Assembly: GCA_028023455.1 (NCBI GenBank)
Contig: JAQFVV010012490.1
Coordinates: forward strand, 3,288,001-3,352,000
DNA length: 64,000 bases
DNA from: Epiperipatus broadwayi
Lineage: Eukaryota > Onychophora > Udeonychophora > Euonychophora > Peripatidae
Direction: 5' to 3'
The translations under genes and the position numbers were made by a program. The notes under the pieces are model-generated. The model was not told the DNA's origin. It ran no database searches and worked only from the letters and a program-made list of their open reading frames with translations. This document shows, piece after piece, positions 1-10,239 of this stretch (position 1 is its first letter; each line of letters begins with the position of its first letter).

Positions 1-326
1 TTTGTTTCTGTATTATGCTTTACCAAAGAAATTTTAAAAAAAATCATTATAATAGATTATTTAATCTAGTTAATCTTTCTAATTTTTATTCAAATAAATG
101 TTTTATTTAATAGTGATATAACCAAAATATTCTATAACTCTGATGAGTAGAAATTTATATTTGAAAATAAGTTCAAAGCCATATTATCAAAAATAAGACT
201 ATTTAGACATAACATCAATAGCTGTCACAATTTATAATAAAACTATGATCTACATATCTTCTTTCATGACAAACTAATTTTTACATAATGCAGCAAAGTG
301 ATAAGATTAAGACATTCTGTCCACCA

Positions 327-341
327 GATATTCTTTTATAA
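327..341. repeat. Target-site duplication, left copy, family A concatemer
   Basis: GATATTCTTTTATAA is identical to 2472-2486 and directly borders both ends of the repeat concatemer. Confidence 0.88.
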
Positions 342-503
342 ACATTAAACATTCTATGATCATCATCCTTTATGCTTACCTAAATGGCTAACATAGAGAC
401 AAAACTCTCCATATGGTAGCATCATTCAGTGCAAGTCAGAGTAATCAGCGAATGCAAAAAGATTTGTGCATAAAATCCCTATCTAGTGCCTATTCATCCA
501 ATA

Positions 504-545
504 TTCCCAGACTAGTTTCCAGCTTGTGACTTTCATCAGTGAGGA
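504..545 (-). ncRNA. Hammerhead ribozyme, type I (family A)
   Basis: Read on the minus strand: stem I strand TCCTCA, core CTGATGA, a short stem II, GAAAC, a two-base spacer, cleavage triplet GTC, then TGGGAA as the other stem I strand. The core is complete. Stem I has one mismatch and a wobble pair. The expected cut is just after GTC. Confidence 0.75.
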
Positions 546-1868
546 ATCTTAGATATAAGAGCACTCCACTTAGATCTTAGTATCTAATGCTACCCTCCTT
601 CAGCCACCTTTTATCTTTTTTGTTAACTATAGAGCTTTGAGTCCAAAATAAAAACACAATAATGTTTTCAATTCCAGATCACTTGCTTGTTTAGTTATAT
701 AGATCTGAACTCAGGTCAGCATTTATACATTTTGGTATCTGGTTCTTTAATAACCACAATCACCATAATCCTATTGGGTAGAATTGGTATTAAACCACTA
801 AACATCACATGATCATCATTCTTTATGCCTACACAAGCTGTTAACACAAGGCAAAACTCTTCATACAGTAGTGCTACTCAATGCAAGTCAGAGTAATCAA
901 TGAATGCAAGAAGGTTTGGGTATAAAATTCCCATCTAGTGCCTACTCATCTAATATCTCCAGACTAGTTTGTAGCTTATGGTTTTCATCAGTGAGGATCC
1001 TTGGATCTAAGAGCACTACACCTAGACCTTAGGATCTAATGCAACCTTCCAGCAGCCACAATATTTTCAATTCAAGCTCAATTATTTATATAGTTATACA
1101 GATCTGAACTCAGTTCAGCATCTAAATATTTTGGTGTCTTGGGCTACTATATGGAGAATTTTCTCTCTGTATTAACAGCTTGTGTAAGCATAAAGAATGG
1201 TGATCATTTGATGTTTAGTGGCTTAATACCAATCCTGCCCAATAGGATTTTGGTAACCATGGTTATTAAAGAACCAAAGACACCAAAATGTATAAATGCT
1301 GAACTAAGATCAAATCCATATAACTATACAAGCCAAGTGAATTTGAATTGGAAATATTATTGTGTTTTCATTTTGGACTCAAAGCTTTACAGTTAACTAA
1401 AAAAGTAAAAGATAGCTGTTGGAAGGTTGCATTAGATCCTATGGTCTAGGTGCAGTTCTTTAGTTATAAGAGTACTCACTGCTGAAAGCCACAAGTTAGA
1501 AACTAGTTGAGGATATTGGATGAGTAGGCACAAGATGAGGATTTTATTCACAGACCTTCTCACATCTATTGATTATTCTGGCTTGCACTGTGTGGTGCTG
1601 CTGTATAGAGAATTTTGCTTCTGTGTTAACAATTTGTGTAAATGTAAAAGAATGGTGATCATATGATGTTCAGTGGTTCAATACCAAACCTGTCCAATTA
1701 CATTATGGTGACTGTGCTTATTAAAGAACCAAAGACACCAAAATGTAAACAATTCAAAACAAAGCAAAACTTTCCATATAGTAGTGCCATCTTGTGATAA
1801 CAAGAGCAATTAATGGATGCCAGAAGGCTTGTGCATAAAATCCCTAACTAGTGCCTACTCATCCAATA

Positions 1869-1910
1869 TCCCCAGACTAGTTTCTGGCTTGTAGCCTTCA
1901 TCAGTGAGGA
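1869..1910 (-). ncRNA. Hammerhead ribozyme, type I (family A)
   Basis: Minus strand: TCCTCA, CTGATGA, stem II GGC/GCC, GAAAC, TA, GTC, TGGGGA. All core residues are present and stem I pairs over six bases with one G-U. Stem III is only the ACTAGT palindrome, the very short form known from Penelope-associated and retrozyme hammerheads, which may act as dimers. Confidence 0.82.
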
Positions 1911-2471
1911 GCCTTGGATCTGAGAGCACTGCACCTAGAGACTAGTCTGGGGATATTGGATGAGTAGGCACTAGATAGGGATTTTATGCACAAGCCTTCT
2001 GGCATCCATTGATTGCTCTTGTTAGCAGAAGATGGCACGACTATATGGAGAGTTTTGCTTTGTTTTGAATTGTTTAATAACAATTATGTGCTAGTATGAG
2101 ATAGTGATCATATGATGTTTAGTGGTTTACCACCAAAATGTATAGATGCTGAACTAAGATCAGATTTATATAAGTATACAAGCCAAGTGAATTTGAATTG
2201 AAAACATTATGTTTTCATTTTGGACCCAAAGCTTTACAGTTAACTAAAATGATAAAAGGTAGCTTCTGGAGGGTTGCATTAGATCCTAAGGTCTAGGTGC
2301 AGTTCTTTTAGTTATAAGACTACTCACTGCTGAAAGCCACAAGCTAGAAAGTAGTCTGGTGATATTGGATAAGTAGGTACCAGATGGGGATTTTATGCAC
2401 AAACTTTCTTGCAGCCACTGATTACTCTGGCTTGCAGAGTGATGCTACTGTATGGAGAGTTTTACCTCTGT

Positions 2472-2486
2472 GATATTCTTTTATAA
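2472..2486. repeat. Target-site duplication, right copy, family A concatemer
   Basis: Same 15 bases as 327-341. It shows that the whole multi-unit array entered in one event. Confidence 0.88.
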
Positions 2487-3699
2487 TATTGAATTTTGTG
2501 AATATCATCAATTCTTTGAAAGCTCATATTTGCAGTAGAAAATATTTTTATAAAATTATCCTATGTTTTAACTCTGATCAATCATGATTTTATAAAACTA
2601 GGAAGTAGATTTTACAAAATAAATTCAAAATCATTTAAATATATGTAAAAATATTTATTAAATAATTTATAGATCCTTGCTTGTAGTGTTTTTCTATTAT
2701 AGTTTTTTTGAAGTTTTCATTCTCTTAAGTTACTAATTATTGTTTAGAAATCTGATTACATTAGAAGAACCCATATGAGTATAGGCTTGGTTACATTAGC
2801 ATAAGATATCATTACAAGTATACTGACTAAAATTTATTTTATTTTTCTCTCAGAAATTTTTTCTCACCTGCAAATTATAGTGTTCATGAACCAAATGTTT
2901 ATGCAGTGGTAGAATAATGAATATGAGTGTTAGTGATTCCTCAATCAGAATTCAATCTGCCACTTATAATGCTCAAATATCACATGGCTTCTTGAATAAA
3001 ACAATCACTTGTTTTTAATCCACATGTTAAATAAATAAATTATCAGTTCTTTTAATGTGAATTTATAATTTTCTACCAAATGTATCAAAGTTAATTTCTG
3101 TTCAATAATTTTTACAAATAGCAATCTATTTATTCTACTCAATTTATATTCATTTAGATTTATAATTATTTTTATATTTAAAAACGGAATCATTATTATT
3201 TTACAATGTGGTATTAAATTTGAGTTACTAAAATAAAATACATTAAGAAAGAGGATGGCAAGCAATGAAAATGACCACCAATCATGATCAAGTGTTATTA
3301 CTTAATCTTATTAGTTTATAATCTAGTTATCCAATCAACCTCTGGACAAAGAATTTTATTTCGTTATGTCATGAGTATACAAAAAATTCTATCTTTCTAA
3401 TTGCAGTATTTCAAAAGGAAAAATGGAAAATTTTAACTTTCAAAATTGCTTTAACTATATACACATACACACACCAGCTTCATGAAGTTATGAAAGAGAA
3501 CTTTAGCACTGATAGTGAACAATTTTATTATTTGAAATAAAAACCTATGTCTAATATATATATATTAGCTCCAAAATTTGTCTTTTATTTTTATAACAGT
3601 AGTTTTTGAAATAGTTTATAGTAATTTCATGAAGTAAGCATTAAGATGCAATTATGGGTTTGATGGTGAAATATTTTTAATTAAAAGCAAAAACATGAA

Positions 3700-4150
3700 C
3701 ATTTTTTTTTCACTATGGCTATGCCACCTAATGAAAGTTTTAATAATGAATAAATACCAGATGCCAGTGTTTAATAAATCCCTACTCAATATTGTCCTAT
3801 TCAATATCTCCAAACTAGTGAGCTTCTTTGGATATTGGAACAGTGGACCTGGAATTTTAAACACTAATGCACATTCCTTCTATAAGCCATTATTTACTTC
3901 TGTTTTACTATCAAGCTATCAGCCCAAATTTCAATCTATGCCAACTTGTCTTTATAGTCATAAAAATCTAAAATCAATTCAGTATCTATATATTATGGTG
4001 CCCTTAGTTATTGAAAAATCATAGGCAGTTGTATCCTATGACCAGTGTGAAAGTCATAAGCTAGAAAATAATTTGAGATAAATAGAAATTTACTAAGCAT
4101 TATTTTCTGGCAATTATTAATTACTAAAGCGTATATTAGATGTCATAGCT
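3700..4150. mobile_element. Old, decayed family A relic
   Basis: Scattered matches to family A in minus-then-plus order: a small palindrome around ACTAGT (3757-3890), the segment matching the 'ATTTTGGTGTC' region near 3985-4015, and a decayed ribozyme region near 4045-4080 with AAGTCATAAGCTAGAAA. No target-site duplication was recognised. The overlapping open frames on both strands are not genes. Confidence 0.5.
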
Positions 4151-4440
4151 GTGATGAAAGAAAAAGATTATGCTGATGAAAATAACAATGCATAAGCTGT
4201 AGTCATGTGATACTTTATTGTTTTCATGAACATTATGGTTCCTAAATTTTCAGTATGGATCTGCTCTTTTTGCTAATTCAGAGAATATTCTTAATGATGT
4301 TAATAAAATTTATAAAGAATTTGATTTATCAGTTAATTTTAAAAAACTCATGTTATTCATCAGTGATAGACTAAGTTGTATTTTATATTGGACTATTTCT
4401 ATCAATAAGTATAGTGAGTTTTGCTTGTTTTAATTTCTAT

Positions 4441-4611
4441 TTCCATCATCTAATATGCGTATTGAATATCCTTAGGAAAATTTTATTTTATTTAAATATT
4501 CCAAATACATTCAACTGTTAGTATTAATACAGTTGAATGTATTTGGAATATTTAAATAAAATAAAATTTTCTTAAGGATATTCAATATGCATATTAGATG
4601 ATGGAAATAGT
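4441..4611. repeat. Foldback repeat with 80-bp arms, plus a direct third copy
   Basis: 4441-4519 is almost the exact reverse complement of 4531-4611, with an 11-base loop. A third copy of the right arm follows at 4632-4722. The outer ends (4387-4405 and 4712-4729) are also inverted copies of a GGACTATTTC motif, so the whole unit may be a MITE-like element of about 340 bp. No coding potential. Confidence 0.75.
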
Positions 4612-4729
4612 CCAATAATGATGTACTATTACTAACAGTTGAATGTATTTAAAATATTTAAATAAAGTTAAATCTTCCTAAGGACATTCAATATGGATAT
4701 TAGATGATGGAAATAGTCCAATATAAAAA

Positions 4730-7700
4730 TATAACTAGAACACCATCATCACAAACTTTCAGGAAAACACAGTGATAGACTGACTTCAACAACTTTTAGT
4801 TTGGTTGCTTATTTTGAAAATATGAATAAGGGTTTAAGTATTTTGATATCTAAAATATTTTATCATAGCAATATAAATAATTCAACTAAATTAATTGCAT
4901 AATGTTACATTCTTTTGTGTGTATACAACAGTTTTAAAAAGAAAAAAATAATAATTAAAAAAATTCTGATTAAAGTAGCATCAAAAAAGTATGAAATAAA
5001 TATTTCTTTAAATAAAGTATTTAAATAATTTTAACTTGAAAGAAAAACAAATTATTTAAAAAAATATTTTATTAAATATCATTTTCTTTTTGTTAAAACC
5101 CTCTTGATTCAATTTTTTAAATAACAAAAAAATATGTAAATATCTTTGCATTAAAAAAAAATAATGAAGTACATAAAATGAACTAATTAAGAAGTTTAAA
5201 AAGCAAAAAACAATGTTGAAAAAATATTTATAAAAAAAAACAAATGTATTTTTCAGAACTTAAAGAGGCAGAAAAAAAATTATTTAAGATAGTCACTATT
5301 TTTCAATTACCATTAGCAGTGGACAGTCAATTGATAACATTACATTTAAAGTAATAAATTTAAAAATAGCTAAGATAAGCTGTTCTGCTCTCTGAAAGTT
5401 TAGTTCAACAGCAGTCATTCCGTGCTAGAGGAACATAAAGGCATAAATCAGTTGCCCACACATTCTTGGAAGAATAGATATTTATTATCATTATGCTTTT
5501 ACCAAGGATTAGTTTTCCTGAATCATTAAATCAGAATCAAGAACTGAAAAATTATTAAATTCATGCTGATCCTTAACTAAGAAAAACTTACATTGAACAC
5601 TAAAAAAAAATCTTCAAAACTGGAAACCACTTATTCAAGTTTGTGTTAAAGAAACATTTTAATTTATTTAGATAAATTTGCCTTAACAATATTTATAGCT
5701 AATAAATTTATTAATTCAATATTTAAAATGAAGAATATTTAACTTTCAGCAATTATATTAAAATTTAAATTTTCTTGTTACTCATCATTGTATTTCAAGA
5801 CATTCATGCAATTATATATACTAAAATAATAAAATGTTCAAATCATCCTTAATATAATGAAGTATTAATAGTGATAATAAATATTACTAATAACCATTTT
5901 AAAATGCAGAAGTATTTTCAATTATTTGCAAAAGCATTTTCAACTGAAAAACTTTAAAATTTGGCAGAAGTGAACATTATCATATGATATACAAAGATTC
6001 ATAAATTTACTTTGTTTAGTAATTAAAGATTTCTTGTTTCTATTTATTAAAATTCTCTTTGATATTTCTTTTATTATGGTTTCTTTTCTTATGATGAATT
6101 TTAATGATTTCCAGATTAAAATTTAAAGTAAAATGACATGTTTTTTCATGTTCAAAGAAAACAAATACAGTTATTAACTGCTTTTATTTGGATGAATGTG
6201 ATTAAATATACAACTGAAAGTTACAATTAGATAACATCTTGAAGTTTTCCAGAAATAAAAGTTAACTAAAGAAAAGATAAAAAAACAGCATCACAAAATG
6301 ATGACACTATAGGAATAGTATGTGGTATATAAAATCGTATCTGTGAGTCAAGAATTGGTTTATGTAGCAATCACAAAACTCATGATTAATTAATAATTTT
6401 TTCTTCTTTGTCAAAATAATCCATAATTAGTTCAAGCCATTGTTAATGAAATAAATTTAAAAATGAATATTAATTTTTTTTTATAATATATATAGAACAA
6501 GAGTATGTTTATAAAAAACTTGTTCACTTCTTATTTTTTAATTCATATTAAAATGTAATTAAAGAATTCTATTTTTTCAACATCATTATCATTATTATTA
6601 TTATTTTACTGCTAGGAGTTTATAATGGTAGTCGATTATTTTTAATTTCTCAAAGATTTCATGAAATTATTTGGAAACTTTGTTTTATAAAGACATATAT
6701 TTTGAGAAAATTGACTTTATTTTATTGAGATGTTTGGATTATTATTAAAAAGAATATAAAAAGCATCATTTCTAAAGTTCCATTAGAAAGTGTAAATCAA
6801 AAGATGTGATATTGATTTGTTACATTATATATATCAACGAAATAATAACATTAATGTTAGTGGGCTCTTCAGAGAATTTATTGTTTTTTGAATGGATGAG
6901 TTTTTTTATTTTTGACTGGAGAAGAAATATGAACAATCGATTTTTAAAGAAAGAATTAGAAAAAGAATTTTTTTCTTATTGTCAGTTTTAATCTGTTTCT
7001 TTTGAGTTTACATTGGATATTTTTTTATATTCCAAAAGTTTGTATTTCTGATGATTGCTTTTGTTTTCTTTTACTTTATGTTAGTCATAAAAGTATTATT
7101 ATTTTTTAAAATTCATTAATATTAATCACAGAATAGTAAGTAATATATAGTTTAATTGTAAGAAAGATCATTGATAAAATCAGAAAAGTTTGAAATTCTT
7201 TTCACCTCATTCCATTCATTCTATTTGATTCAATCTATATAAAAACTCATGCCGAGGTGTTTAGTGGTCTAAAAAATGCTGTTTAATGGATTTTATTTAC
7301 GCAATCTTAATCTCAACCTTATTGTCTAAAAAACTTAATGGATTTTATTTACATGATTTTAATCTCAAATTCATTGTATTAAAACATTTTGAATATTATT
7401 ATTTTATATGTTCTAATATCGTTATAAAGGATTAATTTTAAACCAGTAGACTCTACTTGTGATATGTATAATAGATATTATATAGCTATTATATAACTTG
7501 TTTGAATTTTACTGTTTTTTAAGAATTATAGATTTTTGTCCCCTTTCTCCTTTAAGTATATTCCTTTTGTTTCATTACCAAAAAAAAAAAAAGGTATTAT
7601 CTTCATACTGAAAATAGATTAGATTTATGTTAAAAAAAATTGCAAGAATTTGAAGTTAATTAATTCATTGAAACAATCTAGTAATTATTTTTAAGGTTTT

Positions 7701-8015
7701 AATATATTTAATGACATGATAGTTATTTTCTTGGTATATTATTATACAAACTAAGTTTTAATTTTTATTGATAGTTTTTAATTGATATATATATATAGTG
7801 TCGTCTTATTTTTTATATTGTAAAAAATAATAGTTTTTGTTTATTTATATCATTTTTTTAAATAGTTTATCCTTGCATATATATATATATAGTATCATCA
7901 TTGACTTATATACATTGTTTATATATATTTTTTCATTTGTTAGATTTTTTTTTTAAAAAACTGTTGCTACATATTCCTTTTCTTTCCTTACGTTGCTTAA
8001 TATTTTCAATTTATT
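4730..8015. other. AT-rich DNA without a recognised gene
   Basis: Very AT-rich, with homopolymer runs and TA repeats. A 60-bp block starting with AATGGATTTTATTTAC is duplicated in tandem at about 7284-7390. The last few hundred bases may be the 5' untranslated part of the LINE whose ORF1 starts at 8016, but no element boundary is visible. Confidence 0.5.
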
Positions 8016-9062
8016 ATGGCTTCTTTTTCTATTCCTTGTCCATTATGCAAATCTGTTATTTATGGAAGACAAAAATCTTTGAAATGTTCTGGGCCCTGTG
8101 GTTTGAAATATCACTTAGACTGTTTTAATTTTATTAATAATAATAAAGATTGTAGTGGGACTGTTTTTGTATGTGATTATTGTAAGGTTCCTCTAAATTA
8201 TGATGTTGCCCTTTATTTTCAACCATCTCTTTCAAATTCATCAATTTCTGATTCAGATTATCCCTCTGTGAATACTATAATTAATCAGCTTATTCCTGAT
8301 CAAGATAAAATTCCAGACATTATTTTTTGTCATAGTTGTTCTTTAATTATTTCTGCATCCCTGAGGATTAAGTGTCCACATAAATGTCAAAAATATTTTC
8401 ATTTATCTTATAATAAGCTATCTAAATCTGATGCTATTATTTTTAAAACAGTTGGTAATGGCTTTTTTAAATGTCAGGTTTGTAATGATGTAACTTCCAG
8501 AATAAAATTTTTAGATATTGATAATGAACTTATTAATGAATTGGTAATGGGTAATGACTCAACCCAATATGCCAATACGGTCATAAGTTTAGATTCAGAA
8601 CATAATGAGTGTAACTTAATCAAACCTATGGATTCTGGTAGTCACATATCAATTACTGATTACGATATATTTACTAAAGAAAATTCAGATTTGATAACGG
8701 TGTCTTCTTCTGATAATACTTCAGATCAGGTTACTAAAGAAAATTCTAATGATTATAATAAATTAGATTATATTTCTAAGTCTAATTCTAAATTATCAGA
8801 TGTTGTGAAGACAGGTGCTACGAATAGTGATTTTGATAATTCTGATAATGGTTCTACACTAGTGCAAAGGAGAAAAGCTGATAATGCTGTAAATAGCTTT
8901 GGTTTGGCTAAGGATGAATTGATTTATGAAGCTAATAGCAATCTTTCTTATGCAGCAAATTCTAATATTATATCCACAGACATGGCTGAATTTTTTTCTG
9001 CTGATTTAAACTGCATGAACAATTGCCTTAATGATTTGTTTTTCCAAAGCTGGTCCAAATAA
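8016..9062 (+). CDS. LINE ORF1 protein with two PHD-like zinc fingers
   Basis: An intact 348-residue frame, by far the longest uninterrupted one outside the gypsy element. Residues about 7-56 form a PHD-type finger (CPLC, KCSGPCGLKYHLDCF, VCDYC). Residues about 103-160 form a second, more divergent one (FCHSC, CPHKCQKYFHLSY, KCQVC). The rest is acidic and rich in Ser, Asn and Asp, with no clear fold. PHD-finger ORF1 proteins are known in several LINE clades and are thought to bind RNA or chromatin during retrotransposition. The start used is the Met before the first Cys pair; an overlapping frame from 7901 is a shadow. Its intactness beside a wrecked ORF2 is odd. Confidence 0.78.
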   Translation: MASFSIPCPLCKSVIYGRQKSLKCSGPCGLKYHLDCFNFINNNKDCSGTVFVCDYCKVPLNYDVALYFQPSLSNSSISDSDYPSVNTIINQLIPDQDKIPDIIFCHSCSLIISASLRIKCPHKCQKYFHLSYNKLSKSDAIIFKTVGNGFFKCQVCNDVTSRIKFLDIDNELINELVMGNDSTQYANTVISLDSEHNECNLIKPMDSGSHISITDYDIFTKENSDLITVSSSDNTSDQVTKENSNDYNKLDYISKSNSKLSDVVKTGATNSDFDNSDNGSTLVQRRKADNAVNSFGLAKDELIYEANSNLSYAANSNIISTDMAEFFSADLNCMNNCLNDLFFQSWSK

Positions 9063-9130
9063 AACCAGGATATTTTAAAATAAAAACTTTCATAATACAT
9101 ATAATGAAAAGCATGATACTGGTAATAATA

Positions 9131-9515
9131 TTAGACTTCAGACCACTCAAAGAAGTATGGAGAGATGCATGTTGGGAATAACAAGAAGGGATCGAAAATG
9201 CAATGTATGGGTAAGAGAACAAACAGGTGTTACTGACTTCATTGCAAAAATTAAAAGACTGAAGTGGAGTTGGGCTGGACATATTGTTAGAAGAGATGAT
9301 AACAGATGGACAATTGAAATTTTAAACTGGATTCCAAAAGATTGTAAAAGACCCAGAAAGAGACCACATATGAGATGGGTGGATGAAATAAGAAGGTGTG
9401 TAGGGGTGATGTGAAGAAGAGAAGCTAAAGATAGGAAAAGATGGATTGAACTGGAGAGACCTTCATCCTGCAGTGGATTGATAATGGTTGATGATGATGA
9501 TGATGATATGGTAAC
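9131..9515 (+). mobile_element. RTE-type LINE 3' end nested in the jockey-like LINE
   Basis: About 385 bp encoding the C-terminal tail of RTE reverse transcriptase-endonuclease proteins: TTQRSMERCMLGITRRDRK, VWVREQTGVTDF, KRLKWSWAGHIVRRDDNRWT, RPHMRWVDEIRR. It ends in a (TGA)n tail (9488-9508), the usual RTE 3' signature. It is heavily 5'-truncated. A TGA stop follows GVM at 9412-9414, where the family usually reads on with a Trp. It sits between ORF1 and ORF2 remnants, so it inserted after the host LINE. The possible flanking repeat (CTGGTAA / ATGGTAA) is too short to trust. Confidence 0.88.
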
Positions 9516-10239
9516 AAGAACTATAATAATATAAAAAGTGTTGTAAACAATTATATTACTTCAGAGTCTCAATCACTTGTTAAGAAAAATAAAACTGGTT
9601 ATGATATTGAAGTAAAAGGTCTAAATTTTCACACAAATCATGGGGATATTTTACTTTGTAAACAACACATTAACAAAAAAATGATTTTATGGATAAAACA
9701 CAACTTTATCACAATAAGGGAAATCCTAATGTATCTTATAAATGGTGGCCTTCTAATTCTATTTCACCAATATATTCTACTAACACTTTTTCTTCTTCTA
9801 TGCAATTTTTTAATAGCAAATTATTAATTAAGCAGCCTAGCAAAGAGAATAGTTTAATCCATAATTTTAGACTAAATTCAAATAAATTTTATAATAAAAA
9901 ATTTAGAATTATTCTTCTAAATTTAGATAAAATATTTCTAGGGCTAAGGATGAAATTAAGTTTAAAAGTCCATTTTCTTGTAGCGGTCCTAATAATACTA
10001 ACCATTCATTGTTAATTAATGATAACAATAAATATTATATTTGATTTCAAATATAGCAGTAGATGTTAAATCTACTGATATAAAGAGATTTTTGGAAAAC
10101 ACACTTCAAGTTAAAGTCACTAGTAGTTTTTTGTTTCAATTCCCAAATATAAGCATTGGGAATTTATTTCAAGTCATTTGTGGCCTTGTAATACTGCATT
10201 AAAATTTTTGTATGGATCATTGGCCAGTTCATTAATACT

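Larger units (their letters stand above)
342..2471. mobile_element. Family A hammerhead-repeat concatemer (minus-minus-plus-minus-plus)
   Basis: A single 2,130-bp insertion flanked by a perfect 15-bp direct repeat, GATATTCTTTTATAA, at 327-341 and 2472-2486. Inside are family A units in alternating orientation: about 1.8 minus units (342-1137), a plus stretch (1138-1745), a short minus stretch (1746-1938) and a plus stretch (1939-2471). Two minus units are in tandem with the ACTAGT landmark at 511 and 963, giving a 452-bp monomer. The part at 1747-2070 is a near-perfect hairpin with about 130-bp arms. Minus-strand hammerhead ribozymes lie at 504-545 and 1869-1910. The copies near 957-998, 1470-1515 and 2310-2355 have core mutations. 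No protein is encoded; the short open frames here are repeat-derived. Confidence 0.88.

Noticed and set aside
3652-4024. Overlapping open frames on both strands
   Set aside because: They fall in a decayed family A relic with palindromic structure and have no protein similarity I recognise.
7901-8128. 75-residue frame overlapping the ORF1 start
   Set aside because: Out of frame with the zinc-finger ORF1, hydrophobic AT-rich translation. A shadow.
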